The position numbers and the translations under genes were made by a program. This document shows, one piece after another, positions 26,004-35,500 of a stretch of DNA of 64,000 nt (its first letter is position 1; every line of letters begins with the position of its first letter). The stretch comes from Paraburkholderia susongensis. GTDB taxonomy: Bacteria > Pseudomonadota > Gammaproteobacteria > Burkholderiales > Burkholderiaceae. The notes under the pieces were generated by a model. The model was not told the DNA's origin and made no database searches. It saw only the letters and a list, made by a program, of their open reading frames with translations. The stretch is from NCBI RefSeq assembly GCF_900177725.1, contig NZ_FXAT01000002.1, positions 620,001 to 684,000 on the forward strand, given 5' to 3'.

Positions 26004-26531
26004 ATGACCCAGATAAAATTCGACACCGCCAACCTCGCTGCGATCAACGCGATGGGAAGGGACCAGTTCATTCAGATGCTGGGTGACATCTTCGAGCACT
26101 CGCCCGATGTGGCCGAAGACGCGTGGCAAGCGCGTCCGTTTCGCTCCGTGGATGCCCTCCACGAAGCGATGATGAGCAGCATCCGCGCGCGCGACGTTGC
26201 AGCAAGAAAGGCCTTCTTCGATCGCCACCCGGAACTGTCCGCCCAGGCGATCCGGCATGGCGGGTTGACGGCGGCATCCGTCGACGAACAAAGCAGCGCC
26301 GGCTTGCATGCGCTCTCCCAGGAAGAAGAAGCACGCCTGCAACAGATGAATCGCCAATACCGTGAACGGCACGGTTTCCCGTTCATTATCTGCGTTCGCC
26401 ATTACACCAAGGCTGGCATTTTTTTCGAGCTGGAAACTCGCGTTGCGTGCGATACGGAATTCGAACTCGACTACGCACTGAATCAGATCAAGGCCATTAC
26501 GCGCGGCCGGTTGAACCAGCGGGTGGCATAG
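26004..26531 (+). CDS. uraD: 2-oxo-4-hydroxy-4-carboxy-5-ureidoimidazoline (OHCU) decarboxylase
   Basis: Helical enzyme of 175 residues that decarboxylates OHCU to S-allantoin, the step after hydroxyisourate hydrolase. Signatures are NAMGRDQFIQMLGDIFEHSP near the start, FFDRHPEL with the catalytic His, and NRQYRERHGFPFIICVRHY with the conserved RFGFPFI-type motif. ATG at 26004 begins MTQIKFDT; the frame is open to 25953 but the extra 17 residues are not family-like. It lies downstream of the LysR gene, divergent from the rest of the purine operon. Confidence in function is high. Confidence 0.9.
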   Translation: MTQIKFDTANLAAINAMGRDQFIQMLGDIFEHSPDVAEDAWQARPFRSVDALHEAMMSSIRARDVAARKAFFDRHPELSAQAIRHGGLTAASVDEQSSAGLHALSQEEEARLQQMNRQYRERHGFPFIICVRHYTKAGIFFELETRVACDTEFELDYALNQIKAITRGRLNQRVA

Positions 26532-26697
26532 GCAGGACGGCCTGCGGATCGCACTCTTCACGAAACGGGGGTGGCGCTGGCGCGCGGCCGAAGTCACCGG
26601 ATCGGTTGGCGACGTGCGCATCGAGCACAAGGGTGCGGAGATCCCGCGTGTGCCGCGGGACCTCCGCTGACGGCCTCGCTGTGCCGAAGGTCAGCGC

Positions 26698-27693
26698 TTA
26701 CGCGCGGATAAATGCAAGCAGATCGGGGTTGATGACGTCGGCGTTCACCGTCAGCATGCCGTGCGAGAAACCCGGATAGACCTTGAGCCGGCTGTTCCTG
26801 ATCAGCTTCGCCTGCAATTCGACGGCGTCTTTGTACGGCACGACCTGGTCGTCGTCGCCCTGAATACAGAACGTTGGAACCGTTATCGCTTTCAGGTCCT
26901 CCGTCTGATCGGTTTCCGAGAAGGCCTTGATGCCTTCGTAGTGAGCCTTGGCGCTGCCCATCATCCCCTGACGCCACCAGTTCTGGATAATGCCCTGCGA
27001 AACCTTCGCGCCCGGCCGGTTGAAACCGTAGAACGGCCCCGAGGCCACGTCGAGAAAGAACTGCGACCGGTTGGCGGCGAGAGCCTTGCGAAAGCCGTCG
27101 AACACCTCGATCGGTGTGCCGCCGGGATTGCTCTCGGTCTTGACCATGAGCGGCGGAACGGAGCTGACCAGAACAGCCTTGGCGACACGGCCCTGAGGTT
27201 GACCGTATCTCGCGACGTACCGGGCCACTTCGCCGCCGCCGGTCGAATGGCCGATATGAACGGCGTTTTTCAGATTCAGGTGTTCGGCAACAGCCGAGGC
27301 ATCGGCGGCGTAGTGATCCATGTCGTGACCATCGCTCACCTGGCTCGAACGCCCATGGCCGCGGCGATCATGGGCGACGACGCGATAGCCCTCGGCGAGG
27401 AAGAACAGCATCTGCGCGTCCCAATCGTCCGCGCTGAGGGGCCAGCCGTGATGGAAAACGATGGGCTGAGCGTTCCTGGGTCCCCAATCCTTATAGAAGA
27501 TTTGGGTGCCGTCTTTGGTCGTGACGAACGTCATAGCTTTGTCTCCTTGCTGTTGCGGTGAGAGCGGCACCGCGGATCCTGCGATCGCGGTGAGCGGGGA
27601 AAATAACGGCGTGACGGCGGCCGCAGCCGCTGCGGTTAGAACCGTCCGCCGGGAGATGCCTTTCGCGCCAAGGTTTTCGTCTTCCTGCTTCAC
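26698..27693 (-). CDS. Tat-exported alpha/beta hydrolase, non-haem haloperoxidase-like
   Basis: 331 residues. The N-terminus has a twin-arginine signal, [19 protein letters not shown], so the enzyme should be exported folded. The mature domain matches non-haem chloroperoxidases/arylesterases: [17 protein letters not shown] at the oxyanion hole, nucleophile Ser150 in [17 protein letters not shown], acid in [10 protein letters not shown] and His in GFSHGM. Most relatives are cytoplasmic and about 275 residues, so the Tat signal is an added feature. The true reaction may be ester or perhydrolysis. It is on the same strand as the SDR gene, 112 bp further on. Confidence 0.87.
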   Translation of the reverse strand: MKQEDENLGAKGISRRTVLTAAAAAAVTPLFSPLTAIAGSAVPLSPQQQGDKAMTFVTTKDGTQIFYKDWGPRNAQPIVFHHGWPLSADDWDAQMLFFLAEGYRVVAHDRRGHGRSSQVSDGHDMDHYAADASAVAEHLNLKNAVHIGHSTGGGEVARYVARYGQPQGRVAKAVLVSSVPPLMVKTESNPGGTPIEVFDGFRKALAANRSQFFLDVASGPFYGFNRPGAKVSQGIIQNWWRQGMMGSAKAHYEGIKAFSETDQTEDLKAITVPTFCIQGDDDQVVPYKDAVELQAKLIRNSRLKVYPGFSHGMLTVNADVINPDLLAFIRA

Positions 27694-27805
27694 GCAGACC
27701 TCCTCTGTTGGAAAATTCCGTCCGGTGCTTCTGTCACCTGGCCCATGGGGCGCGTTTGCTGCAAGAGCAACGGGTCGAGCGATCGCTGAGGAACGGCATG
27801 GAGAT

Positions 27806-28546
27806 CTACACCTGAAGAGTAGGCCGAAAGACGATTTCGTTCACATCAACGTCGTCCGGCTGACTGATGGCGAAGGCCACGGCCCTGGCAAACGCGTCTG
27901 GTGAGATGGCGATTTCGTAAAACGCCTTCATGGCCGCGGCAATATCCGCCTCGTTGATGCCGCCCGGCAGATCAGTCGCCACCGCACCCGGCAGGATGAC
28001 GGTCGTGCGAATATTGTGAGGCTTGACCTCCTGGCGAAGCCCCTCCGTTATCACCCGCACCGCCTCCTTGGTGGCGGAATAGATGGCGGTCACCGGGGCG
28101 GCCCTGAGAGCCGCGATAGACGAAACATTGATGATCTGCCCGGCCCTCTGGCGGATCATATGCGGCAACGCCGCGGCGATTCCGTAGAGAACGCCCTTGA
28201 GGTTCACGTCGATCATCTGATCCCATTCGCCGATCTTCAGCTTTTCGAGCAACGAAAGGGGCGCCACCCCCGCATTGTTGACCAGCACGTCGACGCGGCC
28301 ATGAGCCTCGACCGCCGTATCGACCAGCTTCTTCACCTGTTCGCTGTCCGTCACGTCGGTCGCGATCGACAGGGCCTGGTGGCCTGCGGCCCTGAGTTCG
28401 TCAGCGAGCGCCTGAATCCGGTCGGCACGTCGTGCGCCCAGAACCAGCAACGCACCCTGCTCGGCGAGATGTCTGGCCGCCGCCTCCCCAAGGCCGCTGC
28501 TCGCTCCTGTAATCACCACGACCTTGCCGTTTAAACCTGTCGCCAT
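27806..28546 (-). CDS. Short-chain dehydrogenase/reductase (SDR)
   Basis: NAD(P)-dependent oxidoreductase of 246 residues from ATG at 28546, preceded by AGGAGAGG; the longer frame to 28621 lacks this site. Coenzyme motif TGASSGLG is at residues 13-20, the NNAG element in [12 protein letters not shown], the catalytic Ser in NVSSIAAL and the Tyr-x3-Lys in YSATK. Basic residues after strand 2 (GARRADR) favour NADP. It is similar to YdfG-like serine/3-hydroxy acid dehydrogenases. It lies between the AraC regulator and the Tat hydrolase, all on the minus strand. Confidence 0.88.
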   Translation of the reverse strand: MATGLNGKVVVITGASSGLGEAAARHLAEQGALLVLGARRADRIQALADELRAAGHQALSIATDVTDSEQVKKLVDTAVEAHGRVDVLVNNAGVAPLSLLEKLKIGEWDQMIDVNLKGVLYGIAAALPHMIRQRAGQIINVSSIAALRAAPVTAIYSATKEAVRVITEGLRQEVKPHNIRTTVILPGAVATDLPGGINEADIAAAMKAFYEIAISPDAFARAVAFAISQPDDVDVNEIVFRPTLQV

Positions 28547-28821
28547 CTCGCCTCTCCTGACTCCGATTGAACTCGATGTCCGCGGCGCACCATGCTCGAA
28601 GGCTGGCCTGCGCGAGGACATTCCTCATCGAAGTGAAACAGAAAACGGGTTGTCGACGATAGACCGAAACCACCAGATTCATGTGCAATCCTGCCAATCG
28701 TGATTGACTCGCCTGCTCCTCGCCCTGGTGAAGGCGGACCGGTTTTCTGCGGAGTGTCGACAGCCCCGGCCGCAATGAGCAGAGCGCTCCGGCCGTCCTC
28801 GTCGTGATCCGTCCGGTTGCT

Positions 28822-29730
28822 TCAATCAGTGGAGTTGCGCGTGTCTTCGGTTTGACGCAGTCTTCGGCCGTCTCTGCCCGGGGCCTCGCCAAACTGCCGC
28901 CGGTATTCCCGGCTGAATTGCGACGCGCTGTTGTAACCCACGGCAAAGCCGACTGTCGCCACATCCTCCGCCGAGGCGAGGAGCAGCGAGCGGGCTGTCT
29001 GGAGGCGAATCTGTTTCAGGTATCCGATTGGCGTCATCGAGGTGACGGCGAGGAAATGCCGGTGGAACGAGGTGACGCTCATTCCGGCGACTTGCGCGAG
29101 ATTCTCGATACGCAGCGGCTCCGCATAATGCGTACGAATGTGCCGGATTGCGCGGCCGATCTGCGCCATGCGGCTATCGGCAAGCCCGATTTGCCGCACC
29201 ATTGGGCCCTGGGCCCCGTTAATCAGCCGCCAGAGAAATTCCCGTTCTATCGAGTTGGCAAGGACCGGGATATCGGCCGGTCTGTCCACTAAACGCAGCA
29301 GGCGGATGATCGGCTCGATCAACTCATCGGTCAGCGCACTGACGGCGATGCCCGGGGGATCGGACAGCGGAGCCGGCGCGCTTCCCACTTCCAGTAGCAA
29401 AGAGGCGATTGCCTCGGGCCGCAGCGCAAGTCCAAGGCCCAGATAAGGCGCCTCTTTCGTCGCCTCCGCCACATGCGCTTCCAGCGGCAGGTCGACCGAG
29501 ACGATCAGATATTGGCCGGTGCTGTAGTCGAACACCTGGTCGCCGAGGCAGACATGTTTGGTGCCACGCGCCACGAGCGCGAATGTCGGCTCGGTCACGT
29601 CGGCCATCGGCAGCGTGGGCGCGACCGCCGACATGAGCGTCACGTTCGGGAGCACACGGTAAGCCAGTGCGTCGGGGCTGGCGAGGCGCGTCATCAGCTC
29701 TCGCAGCTCAGTCAGGCGTGTTAGGTCCAT
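28822..29730 (-). CDS. AraC-family transcriptional regulator
   Basis: 302-residue regulator. The N-terminal domain resembles the AraC_N type (VTEPTFALVARGTKHVCLGD, then DYSTGQYLIVSVDLPLEAHV), a cupin-like sensor. The C-terminal half carries two helix-turn-helix units: IENLAQVAGMSVTSFHRHFL and, after TPIGYLKQIRLQTARSLL, the second ending FGEAP. Members often regulate adjacent SDR or aldo-keto reductase genes; here the SDR gene starts 275 bp downstream on the same strand. It is probably an activator of the SDR and Tat hydrolase genes, with an unknown ligand. Confidence 0.88.
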   Translation of the reverse strand: MDLTRLTELRELMTRLASPDALAYRVLPNVTLMSAVAPTLPMADVTEPTFALVARGTKHVCLGDQVFDYSTGQYLIVSVDLPLEAHVAEATKEAPYLGLGLALRPEAIASLLLEVGSAPAPLSDPPGIAVSALTDELIEPIIRLLRLVDRPADIPVLANSIEREFLWRLINGAQGPMVRQIGLADSRMAQIGRAIRHIRTHYAEPLRIENLAQVAGMSVTSFHRHFLAVTSMTPIGYLKQIRLQTARSLLLASAEDVATVGFAVGYNSASQFSREYRRQFGEAPGRDGRRLRQTEDTRNSTD

Positions 29731-30156
29731 GCAGCTAACCTAACACACGATCGACGTCGAAATGCACAAACATGTCGCGATTGGCAGGATTATGCAAAAA
29801 ACAGGTAGTTCAGTCAGACCTCCTGCGGGTACTCAGCAAAACGAATAGATTCCGGAGAGGCGCCAACGTGGGTTGCGCCGCAATAAGGTGGGCAAGTTCA
29901 AGACTGCACAGCCGTTAGGCTTACTCATATAACCACCGAGTGGAATTGCTTTTTCAAACAGCGGCACGATTTTCGATCGACTGAATGGGACGATCACTGA
30001 AAGCCGCTACACGGCGAACGTAAACCGCGGTAATGGCTGTTGTAACTCAAGTAATGTGCGCCGAATCTAGACTGTGGCCAATTCATCGAACGGTATTCGT
30101 TCACGACCTGGCAAGCGCTTCGCCCGCTGTTGGAAGTGCGCCAATGGGATGTAGCT
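29731..30156. other. 426-bp gap upstream of the glycosyltransferase operon
   Basis: No gene, tRNA or repeat recognised. The stretch is less G+C rich than the rest and marks the left border of the GT9/sulfotransferase operon. Its promoter should lie here, but I found no clear consensus hexamers. Confidence 0.5.
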
Positions 30157-31059
30157 ATGCGGCCCGCAATCCAGTCAATATCTCGTGTGGCATTGATTCT
30201 TTCACCCGCAGTGGGCGATTCACTGTTGATGATGACGATTGCGCACAACCTTCAGAAAAACCGTATTGCGGCCACCGTGTTCGGCCAACATGCGCATGTT
30301 CTGCGCGATTGGTTTCCAGATATCGATATACAGGCCGAGTTAGGCGAAGCGCATCTTGCGGAGCAACTGCACGGCTTCGATACCGTCATTCAAATGCACA
30401 GCAATCGGCCGTTTACCGGGCTGGATCGCCTTCATCCCCGAGTGATCCTGCTCGACCATATCTGTCGCGCCCGTTCCTCGGAATCGATGGCGGATCGGCT
30501 CGCACTATTTTGTCGCGATGAACTTGGTCTGCCGAATGCCGAAAAAAATAACGGCATTGTGCCGCCGCCGGAACTTCAACACCGCAAGTACCCGTTTCGC
30601 GTCGCCATCCATCCCACCGCAAGCACAGTGGACAAACGCTGGCTCGCATCACGCTTCATTCGACTGGCGGTGGAACTGCGCGACCAGGGTTTCAGCCCGG
30701 AGTTCGTGGTTGCGCCGCAAGAGCGTGCGGACTGGAAACACGTCGAAAAGCTCGGCATCACCCTGCCCGACCTCCCTTCGCTCGATCACGTCGCCACCTG
30801 GCTTTTCGAATCCGGGTGGTTCATCGGTAACGACTCGGGAATCGGCCATCTTGCATCGAGCCTGCAGATTCCCACCATTTCATTGTTCATGCGCCGCGGT
30901 ATCGCGCGCACGTGGCGTCCCGGCTGGGGCATCGGACGGGTATTGATAGGCGGCGCTTACTTGCCCACAGGACGCCTGAGGGAGCGCTACTGGAAATACC
31001 TGTTGTCGGTTAGCAAAGTGACTCAGGCGTTCGAGCAACTACGCACCAATCTCGCATGA
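30157..31059 (+). CDS. Glycosyltransferase family 9 (heptosyltransferase-like), copy 1
   Basis: GT-B fold enzyme of 300 residues that would transfer a sugar from a nucleotide donor, as in LPS heptosyltransferases. The start follows MRPAIQSISRVALILSPAVG; TTG at 30130 in frame is possible but has no ribosome binding site. The donor-binding motif ESGWFIGNDSGIGHLASSLQ sits in the C-terminal half, and VAIHPTASTVDKRW opens that domain. No signal or membrane segment is seen. Its stop overlaps the next start (ATGA, 31056-31059), and copy 2 is a clear paralog sharing FCRDELGLP. The donor and acceptor are unknown. Confidence 0.83.
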   Translation: MRPAIQSISRVALILSPAVGDSLLMMTIAHNLQKNRIAATVFGQHAHVLRDWFPDIDIQAELGEAHLAEQLHGFDTVIQMHSNRPFTGLDRLHPRVILLDHICRARSSESMADRLALFCRDELGLPNAEKNNGIVPPPELQHRKYPFRVAIHPTASTVDKRWLASRFIRLAVELRDQGFSPEFVVAPQERADWKHVEKLGITLPDLPSLDHVATWLFESGWFIGNDSGIGHLASSLQIPTISLFMRRGIARTWRPGWGIGRVLIGGAYLPTGRLRERYWKYLLSVSKVTQAFEQLRTNLA

Positions 31060-32006
31060 ATTCATTACCCGTTCCCCGCATGGCGAAAGACAAACCCAGA
31101 CGCGTCGCCGTGGTCATGTCGAACGCGATCGGCGACACGCTGGTGTTGATGGTCATCGTGAAAAATCTTCTGGGCAACGGTATCGATGTCGCGGTCTTCG
31201 GACGTCCGGCTCATGCATTGCGGCACTGGTTTCCCCACGTCGCGATACAGCCGTTGCCGGACCATGCGGATGCCGGAGCACTGCTGGCGCCGTACGACAC
31301 CGTTCTGCAAATGCATCGGAATCAGCCGATGCCACGCCTGACAGAAGCCCACCCTTGTGTTCTTGATCTGGATGAGGTCGTGTTCGGGGATCGCTCTGGT
31401 TGCATGGCGGAGCGCTTCGCCGACTTCTGTCGTGACGAACTCGGACTGCCGGATGTCGACCTGAGCAATGGAATCACGCCCCCGCCGGCACTACGACACC
31501 GCCATTACATTCGCCGTATCGCCATTCACCCCGAAGCCAGCACCGAAGACAAGCGCTGGCTATCAGAGCGATTCGTGAAGTTAGCCCGCAATTTGCGTCA
31601 ACGCGGCTATGACGTCCACTTCGTGATCGCACCGCACGAACGCGAACGCTGGCGAGACCTGGAACGATGGGGCATTCCTGCCCCGGAATTTAGCAGCCCT
31701 CATGAGCTGGCATGCTGGTTATACGAATCCGGCTGGTTTATCGGAAACGACTCCGGTGTCGGGCATCTCGCATCGAATCTGCGCATTCCGACCATCAGCC
31801 TGTTCCGGCGGCGCCGCGTATCTGAACGCTGGCGCCCGGCGTGGGGAACGGTCAACGTCGTTTTACCCTGGCAATGGGTTCCCACCGCGCGGCTCAAGGA
31901 GAAATTCTGGCGCCAGACGCTGACGTGCGCACGCGTATTGTCCACGTTTCAGCGCATGGTTCAGGATGACCGGAACACCGCGAAATCTGGCTCACGTCCG
32001 CTATGA
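31056..32006 (+). CDS. Glycosyltransferase family 9 (heptosyltransferase-like), copy 2
   Basis: 316-residue paralog of the preceding gene. Shared blocks include VAVVMSNAIGDTLVLMVIVK at the N-terminus, DFCRDELGLP and YESGWFIGNDSGVGHLASNL with the nucleotide-sugar loop, and IHPEASTEDKRWLSERF. Tandem duplication followed by divergence is likely, and the two may add successive sugars. Start and stop both overlap neighbours by ATGA, so four genes form one coupled transcript. The length is a little short for a complete WaaC/WaaF enzyme, which fits smaller GT9 proteins in surface-glycan clusters. Confidence 0.83.
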   Translation: MNSLPVPRMAKDKPRRVAVVMSNAIGDTLVLMVIVKNLLGNGIDVAVFGRPAHALRHWFPHVAIQPLPDHADAGALLAPYDTVLQMHRNQPMPRLTEAHPCVLDLDEVVFGDRSGCMAERFADFCRDELGLPDVDLSNGITPPPALRHRHYIRRIAIHPEASTEDKRWLSERFVKLARNLRQRGYDVHFVIAPHERERWRDLERWGIPAPEFSSPHELACWLYESGWFIGNDSGVGHLASNLRIPTISLFRRRRVSERWRPAWGTVNVVLPWQWVPTARLKEKFWRQTLTCARVLSTFQRMVQDDRNTAKSGSRPL

Positions 32007-32188
32007 AACGAATTTGCCATGCTGAAACCGCGAAACATAGCGTGACTGTCGAAGCCGCGCTGTACGAACGCCGCTCGCGCTCCATCGGCGGCGGCCCCGG
32101 CTGGCTGGCGCATCAAGGATTTCTCTCGCTCGCGGAAAATTTCACAACCGGTTATCGGAATTCAAATTGCTTTACGCTCGCTCGATGA
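32003..32188 (+). CDS. Small ORF (61 aa) between GT9 and sulfotransferase-like genes
   Basis: A 61-residue ORF starting ATG at 32003, overlapping the GT9 stop by ATGA, and ending at 32188 where its TGA overlaps the ATG of the next gene (32185-32188). Such overlap at both ends is hard to explain by chance. The peptide (VEAALYERRSRSIGGGPGWL in the middle) is basic and has no membrane segment, signal or known motif. It could be a small partner of the enzymes or an unrecognised short protein. Confidence 0.5.
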   Translation: MKRICHAETAKHSVTVEAALYERRSRSIGGGPGWLAHQGFLSLAENFTTGYRNSNCFTLAR

Positions 32189-33474
32189 GGCCAGAAACCA
32201 AAACGGTGTTTTTGCATACCGGATACAGAACGGCGGGCACATGGCTATGGTCGTGTTTTCGCCGCCTCAACGAAGTCACTGCGTACTACGAACCGTTGCA
32301 CGAGATGTTGTCGACAATCGATTCGGCAAAGCTGGCTACCAGTACGGCAGACAGTTGGCGTTCGGGTCATCCGAAACTGGAGAAACCGTACTTCGCGGAA
32401 TTCGCGCATCTGCTTGAACCGAGTGGACAAGGTATCTCCGGCTACGAGGAGCGTTTTTCAATCGATCGCTTCTCGGGGCAGACTCCCGACGGAGCCGGCC
32501 AGCTTCAAGCCTACCTATGTAAGCTGATAAGCGCCGCTCACGAGCGAGGCGGCGTGCCGGTCTTCAAGTTCTGCCGATCGCTGGGCCGGCTTCCATGGTT
32601 TCGCAGTACCTTCCCGGACGCCGTTCACATCGTGGTTGAGAAGAACCCCATTTCCCAGTGGCGGTCTTGCTGGGATCTGCTCGCCACTCACGGAAACCCG
32701 CATTTCGTGGCCGTCCCGTTTGCCGTGCTGGCATTGAACAGAGATACGCCAGTGGTCGAGCAAATGCTCGAAGGACTGCATATCGATTTGCCGCGGATAT
32801 CGCGAGAATCAACGGAAAAGCCGTTTGGAGCATGCCTTGATTTTTTCAAGCAACATGTGATGAATGTTGCACCCGCCGATGCATATCGCGCTTTTCTCGC
32901 ACACTGGCTCCTCGCTTCACAGCATGCAACGACTCATGCAGATGCGATCTTCGATTGCGATCTCGCCGCTCGGTCACCCGCCTATACGCGAGCCGCTGAA
33001 CGCTGGGTAGCCGATCTGACGGGACTCGAGCCGTCGTTCGGAAGCGCGCGCCAAACGTGTGAGGACAATCGTCACTGCGGATTCGAAGCGCCGGAAGGAT
33101 TGGAGATTCACCTTGAAGCCGTAGATCTCGGCAAGGAGATGGTGCGAGGCGGCGCCGTTCATCCCGATACATTTGCGCTGTGGACCAGCAAGCTCGCTCA
33201 GGCCACGCAAGTGCTGGCCTTCGGCGCCCAGGCGAACTGGCCGCAGACGTGGACTCCTCTTCATCGGGCTACACGTATCGTGGATATTGCGCTGATCGAC
33301 GGTGCGGGAGTCGACACGGTGCTGGCAGGCGAACTCGCGGCAACACGAGCGGCTTTAGGAGAAGCGCGGCAACAACTTGCCCGCCTGCAGCGTTCACCGT
33401 TCCGGCGCCTGACTGAGTCAGTGCGCGGGTTGTACTCGCCGAAACGTTCCGCCCGTTCTTTCGCCGACGGATGA
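32185..33474 (+). CDS. Sulfotransferase-like protein
   Basis: 429 residues from ATG at 32185, which overlaps the small ORF's stop; TTG at 32167 is the longer alternative. The N-terminus TVFLHTGYRTAGTWLWSCF resembles the PAPS 5'-phosphosulfate loop of P-loop sulfotransferases, and HIVVEKNPISQWRSCWDLLA resembles the 3'-phosphate-binding segment. The last 60 residues (GELAATRAALGEARQQLARL) suggest a short coiled coil. It would place sulfate on a sugar built by the two GT9 enzymes. The match is by motif only. No PAPS-synthesis genes are in the window. Confidence 0.68.
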   Translation: MRPETKTVFLHTGYRTAGTWLWSCFRRLNEVTAYYEPLHEMLSTIDSAKLATSTADSWRSGHPKLEKPYFAEFAHLLEPSGQGISGYEERFSIDRFSGQTPDGAGQLQAYLCKLISAAHERGGVPVFKFCRSLGRLPWFRSTFPDAVHIVVEKNPISQWRSCWDLLATHGNPHFVAVPFAVLALNRDTPVVEQMLEGLHIDLPRISRESTEKPFGACLDFFKQHVMNVAPADAYRAFLAHWLLASQHATTHADAIFDCDLAARSPAYTRAAERWVADLTGLEPSFGSARQTCEDNRHCGFEAPEGLEIHLEAVDLGKEMVRGGAVHPDTFALWTSKLAQATQVLAFGAQANWPQTWTPLHRATRIVDIALIDGAGVDTVLAGELAATRAALGEARQQLARLQRSPFRRLTESVRGLYSPKRSARSFADG

Positions 33475-33523
33475 GGAAAGCGGGCACACCATGACGCGTG
33501 ACACCAGCCCGCTGTCGTACCTG

Positions 33524-34393
33524 TCACTGGACTCGCCGTGGCGCCCCGAACATCCGCGACAGGACCCGCGCCAATTCCTTGACGACCGCGTCCGCAGTCG
33601 GCCGGTGAAGCAGTGCGACGTCCATCGTATCGATCGAAGGCAAGCCGCTTTTTTTCGTCAAGACGATATGATCGGCCGTGACCGAACGCGCAGGCAGCAG
33701 ACTGATGCCGAGCCCGTCGGCCACCGCCGCCTGGATGCCGCTCAGGCTCGAACTGATGAAGCTCATGCGCCAGCGGCGTCCGAGTCCTTCGATCGCATTC
33801 GTCATGTCGTCGCGATATAGTCCGCGCGGCGGGAACGCAATCAGCGGAATCGGATCGAGGTGGAAAGATGGATTCTTCGCGCTGTCGATCCAGCGCAGTT
33901 GCTCCGGCCAGCATGCCACCGCCTCGCGGCTGTTGCGCCGGTGCTTCACGATCACGAGGTCGAGATCGCCGCGATCGTAGCTGCTGGCGACATCGCGGCT
34001 CAAACCGCTCATCACCTCGAGCTTCACTTGCGGATGCTTTCGATTGAACGCCGCGAGCATATGCGTGGTGGGCCCGCCAACGAAATCCTCGGGCACGCCC
34101 AGGCGCACCGTCAAACCCACCGTTGCTCCCGCCAATGCTTCGAGCATCTCGTCGTTGAGGGCCAGCATGCGCCGCGCGTAGGCCAGCAGCGTCTCACCCG
34201 CATCGGTCGGGCGCACGTCGCGGCTGCCTCGTTCGAGCAGCTTGTGCCCTGCCAGCTCCTCGAGGCGTCGCACTTTCTGGCTGACCGTCGACTGCGTCGA
34301 ATGCAGCCGCGCCGATGCCGCCGTGAACGAGCCGCAATCCGCCACCATGACGATTGCCCGCAGCAGATCCAGATCGAACAGCGGCCTATTCAT
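33524..34393 (-). CDS. LysR-family transcriptional regulator
   Basis: LysR protein of 289 residues from MNRPLFDLDLL at 34393; the frame extends to 34522 but without family similarity. The helix-turn-helix is FTAASARLHSTQSTVSQKVR, then RLEELAGHKLLERGSRDVRP. The effector domain has VRLGVPEDFVGGPTTHML. It lies on the same strand and 189 bp downstream of allE, convergent with the sulfotransferase operon. It may regulate the ureidoglycine and cytosine-deaminase-like genes, or act alone. It resembles the LysR protein at 4.7-5.6 kb. Confidence 0.86.
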   Translation of the reverse strand: MNRPLFDLDLLRAIVMVADCGSFTAASARLHSTQSTVSQKVRRLEELAGHKLLERGSRDVRPTDAGETLLAYARRMLALNDEMLEALAGATVGLTVRLGVPEDFVGGPTTHMLAAFNRKHPQVKLEVMSGLSRDVASSYDRGDLDLVIVKHRRNSREAVACWPEQLRWIDSAKNPSFHLDPIPLIAFPPRGLYRDDMTNAIEGLGRRWRMSFISSSLSGIQAAVADGLGISLLPARSVTADHIVLTKKSGLPSIDTMDVALLHRPTADAVVKELARVLSRMFGAPRRVQ

Positions 34394-34582
34394 TTTCACG
34401 CCCCCTCTCATCGGACTATTTGAATATCGAATGCGGATACCGCGTTCTATCACGCCGCATCGAGGAGGGCAATGGCGGTCCACGCCGTGCTGCGGACCAT
34501 CGGCGGCGCGAGGGCGACGCATGGGCCGCAGCCGGCGTCACCCGCTCGACATGCGGGCGACGCCGTGGCTCAACAGTCGCTA

Positions 34583-35431
34583 TTAAGCGCGGCGCGTCTG
34601 CGGCGCACCGAGCGTGAGCTTCATCTGACGGTTGACGTCCTTGTAGAGCAGATAGCGGAAGCGCGAAGGGCCGCCCGCGTAGCAGGCCTGCGGGCAGAAC
34701 GCGCGCAACCACATGAAATCGCCGGCTTCCACTTCGACCCAGTCCTGGTTCAGCCGGTAGACGGCCTTGCCTTCGAGCACATAGAGGCCGTGCTCCATCA
34801 CATGCGTTTCCGCGAACGGGATCACGCCGCCGGGTTGGAACGTGACGATGTTGACGTGCATGTCGTGACGCATATCGGCGGTATCGACGAAGCGCGTCGT
34901 GACCCAGCGCCCTTCGGTGCCGGGCATCGGAATCGGCTCGACGTCCTGTTCGTTCTTCACGAACGGTTCGGGCTGCGGCAGGCCATCCACTGCTTCGTAG
35001 TGCTTGCGGACCCAGTGGAAACGCGCGCAGTCGGCGCCGCGATTGCGCAGCGACCAGTTCGTGCGCGGCGGAATGAACGCGTAGCCGCCCGGCACGAGCT
35101 TGTGTTCAACGCCTTCGAGCGTCAGCGCGATTTCCCCTTCGACCACGAAGAGGACACCCTCCGCATGCTCGTCCAGCTCGGGGCGCTCACTGCCGCCGCC
35201 CGGGCCCACTTCCATGATGTACTGCGAGAACGTTTCGGCGAAGCCCGATAGCGGACGCGCCAGCACCCACAGGCGCGTGTTGTCCCAGAACGGCAGATGG
35301 CTCGTCACAATGTCACGCAACACGCCTTTGGGAATGACCGCATAGGCTTCGGTGAACATGGCGCGATCGGTCAGCAATTCGGTCTGGGCCGGATGGCCGC
35401 CGTGTGGCGCATAGTAAGGGGTCGATGACAC
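34583..35431 (-). CDS. allE: (S)-ureidoglycine aminohydrolase
   Basis: Bicupin enzyme of 282 residues that releases ammonia from (S)-ureidoglycine to give (S)-ureidoglycolate. The family pattern is clear: YYAPHGGHPAQTELLTDRAM at the N-terminus, first cupin with ERPELDEHAEGVLFVVEGE, and second cupin with FAETHVMEHGLYVLEGKAVY, which carries the Mn ligands (Glu, His, His), then YRLNQDWVEVEAGDFMWLRA. Manganese is the known cofactor. The product is the AllA substrate, and an AllA-like gene lies at 12 kb. It follows the amidohydrolase gene on the same strand. Confidence 0.93.
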   Translation of the reverse strand: MSSTPYYAPHGGHPAQTELLTDRAMFTEAYAVIPKGVLRDIVTSHLPFWDNTRLWVLARPLSGFAETFSQYIMEVGPGGGSERPELDEHAEGVLFVVEGEIALTLEGVEHKLVPGGYAFIPPRTNWSLRNRGADCARFHWVRKHYEAVDGLPQPEPFVKNEQDVEPIPMPGTEGRWVTTRFVDTADMRHDMHVNIVTFQPGGVIPFAETHVMEHGLYVLEGKAVYRLNQDWVEVEAGDFMWLRAFCPQACYAGGPSRFRYLLYKDVNRQMKLTLGAPQTRRA

Positions 35432-35500
35432 TCGGACGCTCCGTGAGGGTTGATGTCGCGATTTCAGAAACGAGGCCGCGTACGGCGGCTCCCGGGATAA

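Noticed and set aside
29731..30156. tRNA or integration site at the left edge of the GT9 operon
   Set aside because: No cloverleaf, anticodon loop or direct repeat was found at either end of the block.
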